From Sphingomonas sanguinis (GTDB lineage Bacteria > Pseudomonadota > Alphaproteobacteria > Sphingomonadales > Sphingomonadaceae): a stretch of 64,000 nucleotides of DNA. Below the pieces are notes generated by a model. That model was not told the DNA's origin, made no database searches, and saw nothing but the letters and a program-made list of their open reading frames with translations. Numbering within the stretch: position 1 is the stretch's first letter; each line of letters starts with the position of its first letter. Location: NCBI RefSeq assembly GCF_019297835.1, contig NZ_CP079204.1, forward strand, positions 33,694 to 97,693. The letters are read 5' to 3'. A program made the translations under genes and the position numbers. Shown piece by piece: positions 53,334 through 61,918 of this stretch.

Positions 53334-55703
53334 ATGATCTCGTTCAACCCGCGTTTTGCGGGGCGCCTCTTTGCGTCCAGCGCGCTCGCTCTTCTGATCG
53401 CCACGCCCGCCTTTGCGGCCGATCCCGAGCCCACGGCCGAACCGGCCAAGACCGCCGCGGCCGACGACCAGAAGACCAATGCCGAGGGCGCGCTGAATGA
53501 GGTCATCGTCACCGCCGAGAAGCGGCCCCAAAGCCTGCAGAAGACACCGATCGCGATCTCGGTCCTCTCGGCCGAGGACCTTCAGAACCGTCACGTCCAG
53601 TCGCTGGTCGACCTGCAGGACGGCGCGATCCCGTCGCTCCGCGTGGCGCCCTTCTATTCGCGCAACTCGGCGCTCATCATGAACATTCGCGGCATCGGCG
53701 TGCTGGCCGACAGCAACCAGCCCGCGCGTGACCAGGGCGTCGGCGTCTATATCGACGGCGTGTATCTGGGCCGTGCGCAGGGGCTGGGCACCGCGCTCTA
53801 TGACATCGAGAGCATCGAGGTGTTGAAAGGCCCGCAGGGCACGCTGTTCGGCCGCAATACCGAGGGCGGCGCGGTCAGCATCGTCACGAAGAAGCCGACC
53901 GGTGAGTTCGGCCTAACCGCGACCGCAGGCATTGGCAATTTCGGCAGCCACAAGGCCGAGGCGCATCTCAACCTGCCCGAATGGCATAATTTCAGCGTCA
54001 AACTGGACGGCATCGTCACCAAGCGCGACGGGCTGGTCGTCAACCCGCTGCCCGGACAGGCCGATTTCAACGGCTTCGACCGGCACGGCGCGCATGTCGA
54101 GGTGCTGTGGAAGCCCGAAAGCGGGGTCAGCGCCGACTATGCGTTCGACACCTCCTACGACGCCTCGACCCCGCTCTATCTCCAGACGATCACCAACGGC
54201 ACGCTGACCCGCGCGCCCGCTTTGCCGCTCCAGCCGAACCGGGTGCGCCGCGCCAGCATCGGCGTGCCGCAGCAGGAGAGCATCGGAAAGACTCACGGCC
54301 ATCGCCTGACTTTGGGCCTCGACCTCGCGCCCGGCCTTCAGCTCAAGTCGATCACCGCGTATCGCGAGCTGGACCAGAGCCAGTATGACAATGGCGGCCA
54401 GAACAGCACCACCTTCAAGCCGAACGGCAGCTTCAGCCGCTACAGCCTGGCGGGCTTTGCGCAGAACCAGTTCAGCCAGGAAATCCAGCTGATCGGCGAT
54501 ACGCCGCGCCTGAAATATGTCGCGGGCGCCATGGCCTATCGCGAGCATACCACCGACAATGCCCAGGCGTTCAACACGATGACGTGGAACGCCGACGGCA
54601 CCGCCGCGACCGTCGCCACCTACAACATCGCGACCGTCCCCTTCGACCGCGCGAGCCGGATCACGACGCGAAGCATCGGCGTGTTTGGCCAGGCGACCTG
54701 GACCCCGGCGATCCTGGACGACCGGCTGCACGTCACGGGCGGCGCGCGCTACACCCGCGACATGAAGCATGGCGAGCTGTTCATCGTGAACGGCAAGACG
54801 CCCAATGTCGATGGCGTGGTGGGCCCGCGCCAGCTGGACGCCGCCTGGTCGCGCGTCGACCCGCTGCTGACGCTCGCCTATGACGTGACGCGCGACGTGC
54901 ATGTCTATGGCAAATGGTCGGAGGGGTATAAGTCGGGCGGCGCCAATTCGCGCTCGCTGCGCTATGCGCCGTTCAACCCCGAAACGCTGTCGATGTTCGA
55001 GATCGGCGCCAAGAGCGAGTTTCTCGACCACCGCGCCCGCCTGAACCTGGCCGCCTATACCGGCGCGTACAAGGCGATCCAGATCGACTTCCAGGCGAAT
55101 TACCTGCAGGTCGACGCGCAGGGCAATCTGCTCCAGACCAACCGCACCACCATCGAGACGACCAACGCGCCGGGCACCGGCCGCGCCAAGGGGATCGAGG
55201 CGGAGCTGACCTTCGCGCCGATGACCGGGCTGACGCTGGGCGCCAGCTATTCCTATAATGACGTGACCATCCCGGCGACGGTCAACCCCTTCCCGCAAGG
55301 GGCGACCGGCGTGATCGTGACGACGCCGATCAAGATCTACCCGGTCTATACCCCGGCGCACGCCGCCAGCGGATCGATCGACTATGACCGGCCGATGGGT
55401 GACTATAGCCTGGTCGCGCATCTCGATGCCAATTACGACAGCGGCTTCTATGCCAATTACAACGACCCCGCGCCCGGCGTCAGCCAGCCCAAGGGCGATC
55501 CGGGCTTCGTCGTCAACGGCCGGATCGGCGTGACCGACATCGCGCTGAACGGGACGGGCGCGCGGCTGAGCATCTCGGTCTGGGCGCGCAACCTGCTGAA
55601 CGAGCAGCATATGTTCTACAAGGGGCTGAACACGCTGACCGGCGTGTCGGGTTTCTTCAACGAGCCGCGCACCTATGGCCTGGAAGCGACGGTGAAGTTC
55701 TGA
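53334..55703 (+). CDS. TonB-dependent receptor
   Basis: 789 residues from the ATG at 53334. The signal peptide ends AFA-AD near residue 29. The plug domain follows: NEVIVTAEKRPQSLQKTPIA (TonB box region EVIVTA), IRGIGVLADSNQPARDQGVG, VYIDGVYLGRAQGLGTALYD and EVLKGPQGTLFGRNTEGGAV. The 22-strand barrel ends with the usual aromatic-terminal segment LEATVKF. The plug motifs match the sterol/catechol-like IroN/FecA-unrelated type abundant in sphingomonads, so the substrate is unpredictable. Its stop overlaps the start of a periplasmic phosphatase gene (TGATG). Confidence 0.9.
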   Translation: MISFNPRFAGRLFASSALALLIATPAFAADPEPTAEPAKTAAADDQKTNAEGALNEVIVTAEKRPQSLQKTPIAISVLSAEDLQNRHVQSLVDLQDGAIPSLRVAPFYSRNSALIMNIRGIGVLADSNQPARDQGVGVYIDGVYLGRAQGLGTALYDIESIEVLKGPQGTLFGRNTEGGAVSIVTKKPTGEFGLTATAGIGNFGSHKAEAHLNLPEWHNFSVKLDGIVTKRDGLVVNPLPGQADFNGFDRHGAHVEVLWKPESGVSADYAFDTSYDASTPLYLQTITNGTLTRAPALPLQPNRVRRASIGVPQQESIGKTHGHRLTLGLDLAPGLQLKSITAYRELDQSQYDNGGQNSTTFKPNGSFSRYSLAGFAQNQFSQEIQLIGDTPRLKYVAGAMAYREHTTDNAQAFNTMTWNADGTAATVATYNIATVPFDRASRITTRSIGVFGQATWTPAILDDRLHVTGGARYTRDMKHGELFIVNGKTPNVDGVVGPRQLDAAWSRVDPLLTLAYDVTRDVHVYGKWSEGYKSGGANSRSLRYAPFNPETLSMFEIGAKSEFLDHRARLNLAAYTGAYKAIQIDFQANYLQVDAQGNLLQTNRTTIETTNAPGTGRAKGIEAELTFAPMTGLTLGASYSYNDVTIPATVNPFPQGATGVIVTTPIKIYPVYTPAHAASGSIDYDRPMGDYSLVAHLDANYDSGFYANYNDPAPGVSQPKGDPGFVVNGRIGVTDIALNGTGARLSISVWARNLLNEQHMFYKGLNTLTGVSGFFNEPRTYGLEATVKF

Positions 55704-56548
55704 TGCGCGGGACGATCGCCCTCGCGCTGCTGGTCGCGGTTCCGGCGGGGGTGGGGGCTTCGGCCCCCCTCCCCACGGGCACCCCCGTGGCCGCCCATAA
55801 CCGCGTCCTGCCGCTTCAGGGCGGGCGGAATTTCCGCGATCTGGGCGGCTATCGCACGGTTGACGGCCGGACGGTGAAATGGGGGCTGCTCTATCGCTCG
55901 GGCCAGATGCACGACCTGACGCCGGCGGATTACGTGACGCTGCAAAAGCTGGGCATCCGCACCGTCTGCGACTTTCGCGACACGCGCGAGCGCACGACCG
56001 AGCCGACGCTCTGGCCCGCCGGGCAGAGGCCGAAGGTGCTGAGCGACGATTATGCGCTCGACATGAGCGCGATGAAGATCCCCGGCGATCCGTCGACCTG
56101 GACCCATGAACAGGTGGTCACGGCGATGACCGCGACCTATCCCAAGCTGCTCGACCAGTTCAACGGCCAGTACCGCCGCATGTTCGCCGAGCTGCTGGCG
56201 GGCGACGTGCCGCTCGCCTTCCACTGCACTGCGGGCAAGGACCGCACCGGCGTCGCGGCCGGGCTGCTGCTGACCGCGCTGGGCGTGCCGAGGGCGACGA
56301 TCGTCGACGACTATCTGCTGTCCAACCAGCATATGGCGCCCAGCCCTGCGCACCCGACCGGCTTCTGGGCGAAGCTGTCGCCGGAGGCCGCGCGGACCTT
56401 CGCCGGGGTCGACCGGCGCTATATCGACGCGGTGTTCGCGGTGACCGACCGCCATCCCGGTGGGACGATGGGGTATTTGCGCGACGAACTGGGTCTGGAT
56501 GGGGGCAAGATCGCCAAGCTGCGCGCCATGTATCTGACCAAGGCGTGA
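55703..56548 (+). CDS. Exported tyrosine-phosphatase-like protein (Y_phosphatase3 type)
   Basis: 281 residues. The signal peptide is MRGTIALALLVAVPAGVGAS. NFRDLGGYRTVDGRTVKWGLLYRSGQM starts the domain, and the P-loop is FHCTAGKDRTGVAAGLLL (HCx5R with Cys and Arg in place). VCDFRDTRERTTEP provides the general-acid region. The family (PF13350) dephosphorylates phosphotyrosine or phosphoinositide-type substrates. Because the product is exported and translationally coupled to a TonB receptor, it may remove phosphate from the ligand taken up by the receptor. Confidence 0.82.
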   Translation: MRGTIALALLVAVPAGVGASAPLPTGTPVAAHNRVLPLQGGRNFRDLGGYRTVDGRTVKWGLLYRSGQMHDLTPADYVTLQKLGIRTVCDFRDTRERTTEPTLWPAGQRPKVLSDDYALDMSAMKIPGDPSTWTHEQVVTAMTATYPKLLDQFNGQYRRMFAELLAGDVPLAFHCTAGKDRTGVAAGLLLTALGVPRATIVDDYLLSNQHMAPSPAHPTGFWAKLSPEAARTFAGVDRRYIDAVFAVTDRHPGGTMGYLRDELGLDGGKIAKLRAMYLTKA

Positions 56549-56553
56549 CCGTC

Positions 56554-56691
56554 ATTCCTCCCCTGGAAGGGGAGGTGGCGCGCGCAGCGCGACGGAGGGG
56601 TGTCCCGGCTGGAGAGGCAACGGAACCTCGCAACGGGTGACACCCCTCCGACAGCGCTTCGCGCTGCCACCTCCCCTTGCAGGGGAGGAAT
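56554..56691. repeat. Dispersed inverted-repeat element, family A-like copy 3
   Basis: About 138 bp. Ends ATTCCTCCCCTGGAAGGGGA ... CCCCTTGCAGGGGAGGAAT are complementary. The inner part CGCGCAGCGCGACGGAGGGG and CCCCTCCGACAGCGCTTCGC forms a second stem. It is a variant of family A between the phosphatase and receptor genes. Confidence 0.7.
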
Positions 56692-56847
56692 TAGCTTTTG
56701 GCGAGGCTGCCTCGGAAATCGATTGTGAAGCCCCCGTCATCAACCCGTCATCGTCCTAACATCGCACCGTAACAATGCCCCGCCACGGGGGCGGGAACGA
56801 CCGGCGCCGGGGGGTGTCGGCACGACCAAGCGCCCAAGGGGAACATC
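56692..56847. promoter_or_regulatory. Likely promoter region of the second TonB receptor
   Basis: Non-coding leader. CCGTCATCAACCCGTCATCG (about 56735-56754) is a short direct repeat of CCGTCATC, which could be an operator. AAGGGGAACATC precedes the ATG. Confidence 0.35.
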
Positions 56848-59649
56848 ATGCACGTCGTCCGTTCCGGCTTCCGCGGTCTCGCGGGGGCCTCTCTGATCGC
56901 ATTGGGCTTTGCCGCGAGCCCCGCATTCGCCATGAGCGTGGATGCGGATGCCGCGACCGCGGGTGTGCCCGCGGCGGGGCCGATCCTGTCGGGGCGCATC
57001 TATGACGCGACCGGCGTCGCGCTGCCTGGCGCGCGCGTGGTGGTCGAGGGAACGGGCGCGCAGGCGACCACCAATCTCCAGGGCGAATTCAGCATCATCA
57101 CGCCCGAGACGCCGGGCGACATCACCCTGCTGGTCGACTATCTCGGCCGTCCCACCGTCACCCGCGTCGTGCCTGCGGCGGAGCGGGGCCGCCCGGTCTC
57201 GCTGACCCTGCCCGCCGCCAGCGGCGAGCCGGGCGACATCGTCGTCACCGGCGCCTCGCTGCTCGACAACACTGCCCGCGCCCTCAACCAGCAGCGGACC
57301 GCCGACAACACCGTCACCATCATCTCGTCCGACGCGATCGGCCGCTTCCCCGATCCCAACATCGCCGAGGCGCTGCAACGCGCTCCCGGCGTCGGCATCG
57401 AGCGCGACCAGGGCGAGGGCCGCTATATCAACGTGCGCGGCGCGCCCAGCGAGTGGACCGCCGTTTCGGTCGACGGCATCCAGATCCCCTCGGTCGATCC
57501 GACGACGCGCGCGGTCGACCTCGACACGCTGCCCTCCGACATCGTCGCCAATCTGGAAGTGACCAAGTCGCTGCTCCCCTATCAGGACGCCGACTCGATC
57601 GCGGGCGCGGTCAACATCACCACCCGCTCGCCCTTCGACCGCAAGGGCTTCGCGCTGACCGGCATGGCGGGGACCAGCTACAACCAGTATGGCAAGGGCA
57701 GCGACTATCGCGGATCGGCCGCGGTCAGCGACACCTTCGGCCCCGACCGCCAGTTCGGCCTGCTGCTCTCGGGCAGCTATTCGATGACCCATCGCCAGCC
57801 CGACAATGTCGAGAACACCTGGAGCCAGACGCCCGCGGGCCTGCGCGTCACCGAGACGCTGTTCAAGGATTACGTGACCAAGCGCCAGCGTATCGCGGGC
57901 ACGGGCGCGTTCGAATGGCGCCCGTCGGACCAGACCCATGCCTGGGTGCGCGGCACCTATGCCCGGTTCGAGGATAACGAGTTTCGCGACCGCATCGGTA
58001 TCCTCTGGAGCGAGGGCACGTTGCAGGCCGGATCGACCGACCGCGCCGCGACGTACCGCAACACCCGTATCGAAAAGCAGGTTCGCCACCGCGAGCAGGT
58101 GAACGAGATCTGGTCGGCGACCGCCGGGATCGAGCAGCGACTGGGCGAGGGCACGATCCGCGCGGACGTGGCCTATAGCGAAAGCTCGCAGACCTATCCG
58201 CGCCGTGACGAGCTGCTGTTCCGCTCCTCGCTGCGCCCGACCTTGTCCTACGACTTCGCCGATGTCGATCTGCCCAGCTATTCGCTGTTCACCTCGAAGG
58301 AGCATCTCCAGCTCGGCACGTACAGTTTCCGCGAGAACACCTATCGGTCGAACAGCACCAAGAATGACGAGCTGACGCTGGCGGTGCGTTCGGACGTGCC
58401 GCTGGGCGATTTCGTCACCCTGTCGGGCGGCGGCAAATATCGCGAGCGGCACATCAACGCCGACGAGGAACGCTTCCGCGACCGCCGCGCCTCGGCCGCG
58501 CCCTCGCAGAGCCTGGCGGGGCTGTTGTCCGACCAGGACTCGCGCAATTTCGGCTACGATCTGGGCAAGCGCTTCGACACCGGGCTGGCCGACGCCTATT
58601 TCGACGCGACCAAGGCCGCCTCGGAACGCCGCCTGCCGCAGTCGCTGACCGCCGACTATACCGCCGAGGAGAAGATCCTCGGCCTGTTCGGCATGGCCAA
58701 ATACGTCAAGGACGGCACGACCCTGATCGCGGGGCTTCGTGTCGAGACCACCGATTTCGACGCCCGAGCGCCCAGCGTCTCGCGCACCGGCGCGGTGACG
58801 ATGGCGCGCGGGCATAACGGCTATGCCGACTTCTTCCCCAACCTGACGCTGCGCCAGGCCTTCACGCCGAACCTGATCCTGCGCGGAGCGCTCAGCCGCG
58901 CGATCAACCGGCCCAATTTCCCGCAGATCGCCCCGCGCGTGCTGGAGACGTCCGAGGGCAACACGGTGCGCGTCGAGTTCGGCAACCCGGACCTGAAGCC
59001 GACCCTGTCGAACAATGTCGATGCGGGCCTGGAATATTACATCCGGCCGCTGGGCGTGATCTCGGTCAACGGCTTCTACAAGGACCTGTCCGACTATCGC
59101 TACACGCTGAACACGGTCGGCGTGTATAACGGCGTGGGCGGCGCGATCCTCAGCCGCCCGATCAATGCGCGCAAGGGCGAGCTGTACGGCGTCGAGCTGA
59201 ACTGGCAGCAGCATCTGAGCTTCCTGCCGGGCGTGCTGGGCGGCCTGGGCGTGTTCGCCAACTATACCTATACCAAGGGCAGCGCGACCTTCGACGGGAC
59301 CTATGCCGGGCGCAGCCGCTTTGCGCTGCCCGGCCAGTCGACGCATATGTGGAACGCCAGCGTCTTCTACGAGCGCGGGCCGGTCAATGTCCGCGTCGCC
59401 TATACCAAGCGCTCGGACTATCTGGACGAGATCAACGCCGACAACCCCGCGCTCGACCTCTATTGGGAAGGTCGCGGCCAGCTCGACGTGACGGGCAGCG
59501 TGCAGCTGGCGAAGGGCATCAACCTGTTCGCCGAGGGCAAGAACCTGACCAACACGCCGGGCGTGCGCTATTTCGGGCAGCGGTTCCGGACGTACGAATA
59601 TGAGAAGTTCGGCTACACCCTGTTCGGGGGTGTGCGGGTGAAGCTGTAA
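56848..59649 (+). CDS. TonB-dependent receptor with N-terminal carboxypeptidase-like domain
   Basis: 933 residues. After the signal peptide (ending AFA-MS near residue 28), residues 47-125 form a CarboxypepD_reg-like domain (LSGRIYDATGVALPGARVVV, TTNLQGEFSIITPETPGDIT). The plug follows with DIVVTGASLLDNTARALNQQ, RFPDPNIAEALQRAPGVGIE and the long ERDQGEGRYINVRGAPSEWT, typical of the FPDxN-type receptor subfamily that I associate with carbohydrate or peptide uptake in sphingomonads and Caulobacter. Barrel strands end FGYTLFGGVRVKL. The substrate is not assigned. A hairpin follows the stop. Confidence 0.9.
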   Translation: MHVVRSGFRGLAGASLIALGFAASPAFAMSVDADAATAGVPAAGPILSGRIYDATGVALPGARVVVEGTGAQATTNLQGEFSIITPETPGDITLLVDYLGRPTVTRVVPAAERGRPVSLTLPAASGEPGDIVVTGASLLDNTARALNQQRTADNTVTIISSDAIGRFPDPNIAEALQRAPGVGIERDQGEGRYINVRGAPSEWTAVSVDGIQIPSVDPTTRAVDLDTLPSDIVANLEVTKSLLPYQDADSIAGAVNITTRSPFDRKGFALTGMAGTSYNQYGKGSDYRGSAAVSDTFGPDRQFGLLLSGSYSMTHRQPDNVENTWSQTPAGLRVTETLFKDYVTKRQRIAGTGAFEWRPSDQTHAWVRGTYARFEDNEFRDRIGILWSEGTLQAGSTDRAATYRNTRIEKQVRHREQVNEIWSATAGIEQRLGEGTIRADVAYSESSQTYPRRDELLFRSSLRPTLSYDFADVDLPSYSLFTSKEHLQLGTYSFRENTYRSNSTKNDELTLAVRSDVPLGDFVTLSGGGKYRERHINADEERFRDRRASAAPSQSLAGLLSDQDSRNFGYDLGKRFDTGLADAYFDATKAASERRLPQSLTADYTAEEKILGLFGMAKYVKDGTTLIAGLRVETTDFDARAPSVSRTGAVTMARGHNGYADFFPNLTLRQAFTPNLILRGALSRAINRPNFPQIAPRVLETSEGNTVRVEFGNPDLKPTLSNNVDAGLEYYIRPLGVISVNGFYKDLSDYRYTLNTVGVYNGVGGAILSRPINARKGELYGVELNWQQHLSFLPGVLGGLGVFANYTYTKGSATFDGTYAGRSRFALPGQSTHMWNASVFYERGPVNVRVAYTKRSDYLDEINADNPALDLYWEGRGQLDVTGSVQLAKGINLFAEGKNLTNTPGVRYFGQRFRTYEYEKFGYTLFGGVRVKL

Positions 59650-59660
59650 GGCGCTGTTTG

Positions 59661-59682
59661 AAAACGTGCCGAGGCACGTTTT
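59661..59682 (+). terminator. Rho-independent-like terminator of the receptor gene
   Basis: AAAACGTGCC and GGCACGTTTT are perfectly complementary around GA, with the T-run built into the right arm. It lies 12 bp after the receptor stop codon. Confidence 0.6.
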
Positions 59683-59764
59683 GCGGCACCGGCCCGCTCC
59701 CCCACCCGGCCTCCCATCAAGGATACTCTGTGGGAGGCCGGGTGGGGGAGCGGGCCGGTGCCGC
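59683..59764. repeat. Perfect 34-bp inverted repeat
   Basis: Left arm 59683-59716 and right arm 59731-59764 are exact reverse complements, with a 14-nt loop. It starts immediately after the terminator-like hairpin. As DNA it could form a long cruciform, as RNA a strong stem. No ORF covers it in a meaningful way. Confidence 0.85.
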
Positions 59765-59935
59765 CTTCCAAACGCCATGCGGGCGGGACCGAAATGGGAC
59801 ATTTGGCCGCCCGCCCCCGCCCGCTTCGCTACTGCAACATTTGCGATTGCCGGACCGGTCATGCATGGCATGGGTGCAAATGTCGCAACTTGAGCAGACG
59901 GACAGACGACGATCCTGCCCGTCCGGGGGTGTAGA
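59765..59935 (+). promoter_or_regulatory. Upstream region of ugd with near-palindromic operator candidate
   Basis: GCAACATTTGC near 59834-59844 and GCAAATGTCGC near 59876-59886 form an inverted pair (10 of 11 positions) about 31 bp apart. This could bind a regulator of ugd. No standard promoter pair is clear. Confidence 0.3.
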
Positions 59936-61102
59936 ATGAAGATCGCTGTTTTCGGCCTCGGCTATGTCGGAATGTCCAACGCGGTGCTGCTCGCGCAGCA
60001 TAACAGCGTCGTCGCCGTCGACATCTCCCCGGAGCGGGTGGCGATGGTCAACGCGCGCACCTCGCCGATCGTCGATGTCGAATTGCAGGATTTCCTGACC
60101 AGCCGCACGCTGGACCTGTCGGCGACCACCGACGCGGCGGAGGCGCTGGCGGGGGCGGATTACGTGATCGTCGCGACGCCGACCAATTACGACGTCGACA
60201 CCAACAGCTTCAACACCTCGTCGGTGGAAGCGGTCATCGCGCTGGCCAAGACCCATGCGCCGGAGGCCACCGTGGTCGTCAAGTCGACCATCCCGGTCGG
60301 CTTCGTCGACGATGTCCGCACGCGGCTGGACACGCAGCAGGTGATCTTCAGCCCCGAATTCCTGCGCGAAGGCCGCGCGCTCTACGACAATCTTCACCCG
60401 TCGCGGATCATCGTCGGCGAACAGTCGGAGCGCGCGCGCATCTTCGCCGACCTGCTGGTCCAGGGCGCGGAGAAGCAGGACATTGCCGTCCTGTTCACCG
60501 GCACCCGTGAGGCCGAGGCGATCAAGCTGTTCGCCAACACCTATCTCGCGATGCGCGTCGCCTTCTTCAATGAGCTGGACAGCTACGCGATCGCCGGGAA
60601 CATGGACACGCGCCAGATCATCGACGGCATCGGCCTCGATCCGCGCATCGGCACGCACTACAACAATCCCAGCTTCGGTTATGGCGGCTATTGCCTGCCC
60701 AAGGACACCAAGCAGCTGCTCGCCAACTATTCCAGCGTGCCGCAGAACCTGATGCGCGCGATCGTCGATGCGAACCGCACCCGCAAGGATTTCCTGGCCG
60801 ACCAGATCATCGCCAAGAAGCCGAGCCGCGTCGGCATCTTCCGCCTGACGATGAAGGCGGGCTCGGACAATTTCCGCCAGTCCTCGATCCAGGGCATCAT
60901 GAAGCGGATCAAGGCCAAGGGCATCGAGGTCGTGGTCTTCGAACCCAGCCTGGCCGAGGACAGCTTCTTCGGCTCGAAGGTCTATCGCGACCTGAGCGCG
61001 TTCAAGCAGGACAGCGACGTCATCATCGCCAACCGCAACGACCCCGAACTGGCCGATGTCGCGGACAAGCTGTTCACGCGGGATATTTTCGGCTCGGACT
61101 GA
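59936..61102 (+). CDS. ugd: UDP-glucose 6-dehydrogenase (nucleotide sugar dehydrogenase)
   Basis: 388 residues. The NAD-binding start is [85 protein letters not shown] and the catalytic [19 protein letters not shown], with the active-site Cys, all match the short bacterial Ugd type. It oxidises UDP-glucose to UDP-glucuronate in the cytosol. It is about 23 kb from the EPS locus but could supply glucuronic acid to it. It ends 35 bp before a family B repeat. Confidence 0.92.
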   Translation: MKIAVFGLGYVGMSNAVLLAQHNSVVAVDISPERVAMVNARTSPIVDVELQDFLTSRTLDLSATTDAAEALAGADYVIVATPTNYDVDTNSFNTSSVEAVIALAKTHAPEATVVVKSTIPVGFVDDVRTRLDTQQVIFSPEFLREGRALYDNLHPSRIIVGEQSERARIFADLLVQGAEKQDIAVLFTGTREAEAIKLFANTYLAMRVAFFNELDSYAIAGNMDTRQIIDGIGLDPRIGTHYNNPSFGYGGYCLPKDTKQLLANYSSVPQNLMRAIVDANRTRKDFLADQIIAKKPSRVGIFRLTMKAGSDNFRQSSIQGIMKRIKAKGIEVVVFEPSLAEDSFFGSKVYRDLSAFKQDSDVIIANRNDPELADVADKLFTRDIFGSD

Positions 61103-61137
61103 CGGGCGCGGTTCGGGGCTGATAGCTGCCCTCTTTT

Positions 61138-61341
61138 CTTCTCCCCTGGATAGGGGAGAGGGTTAGCGGAGCTTGCCAGCCTGCTGGCTAGCGCAGCTTG
61201 GGTGAGGGGTTGAGCGAGCCTCAAGGCTCGCGCGCGCTGTGCGCGCTCACCCCTCACCCCTCACCCAGCTCCGACTAAGCCTTTGCTTTCGCAAAGACCA
61301 AGTCTGCGCAACCCTCTCCCCTCTGCGAGGGGAGAGGGAAG
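61138..61341. repeat. Dispersed inverted-repeat element, family B copy 3 (inverted)
   Basis: About 204 bp, the reverse complement of the copies at 48551 and 49654. The order here is GGGTTAGCGGAGCTTGCCAG, then the AGCTTGGGTGAGGGG stretch, then CCTTTGCTTTCGCAAAGACC. It sits between the convergent ugd and Pro-rich protein genes, so it probably acts as a terminator in both directions. Confidence 0.8.
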
Positions 61342-61366
61342 AAAGAGTGCCAGCGCTCGTTGTTTC

Positions 61367-61657
61367 TCACCGACAAATCCGCACCCGCTCCCAACCGCGA
61401 TATTCAGTCCAGCAGCGGTGATAGGGACGATACGGCCGGTAATAGGGCCGGTATCCATAGCCCGCATCGCGCCAGCCATAGCCGCCATCATACCCACCCC
61501 AGCGCGGAGGGGGAGGCGGTGGTGCGGGAGGTGGCGGAGGACCCCAGCCCGGAGGCGGCGGGGGCGGGGGCGGTCCCCATTCCTGCGCACTGGCATTTGC
61601 ACTGAGCCCCAGCGTTGCGATCGCGAGGCCGGCGACAATGATACGCGTCACCTTCAT
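61367..61657 (-). CDS. Small exported proline/aromatic-rich protein
   Basis: 96 residues from the ATG at 61657, with GGAGGGA upstream. The signal peptide MKVTRIIVAGLAIATLGLSA ends ASA-Q near residue 25. The mature part starts with a Pro-Trp-Gly tract (PPPPPPPPGWGPPPPP), followed by a Tyr/Arg-rich segment (YGYRPYYRPYRPYHRCW) with two Cys (HRCW and VRICR). This composition is common in small sphingomonad exported proteins of unknown function. It may be a cell-envelope or matrix component. No enzyme domain is present. Confidence 0.7.
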   Translation of the reverse strand: MKVTRIIVAGLAIATLGLSANASAQEWGPPPPPPPPGWGPPPPPAPPPPPPRWGGYDGGYGWRDAGYGYRPYYRPYRPYHRCWTEYRGWERVRICR

Positions 61658-61918
61658 GACTGGTCCCTCCATGCCCATCACCGGGCATGAATCGGGTCTA
61701 CGACGCCCGAGGCTTCGGGAGGCTGAACGTGGTTGTTCTCTGGCGTTCAGGAATGGGCGCGTTCGGATGGCTGGTTCCGTCGCCTCACCCGAGCGAGACT
61801 CCTATGAACGCTGCCCGCCCACTAGCGAACAATCCAATCTTGGCTATCGTCGGGCCGTCGCTCTTTGTTTTTCATCGGCGTTGGGCGGCAATCCAACTCA
61901 CGAGGGATGCATCTGTCG

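Noticed and set aside
53913..55610. A 565-codon minus-strand frame opposite the first TonB receptor
   Set aside because: High-GC shadow frame with repetitive composition and no start signal. The plus strand carries plug and barrel motifs.
56740..59871. A 1043-codon open frame on the minus strand opposite the second TonB receptor
   Set aside because: It is low-complexity (rich in R, G, A, V, H, Q) with no domain pattern. The plus-strand receptor is clearly real.
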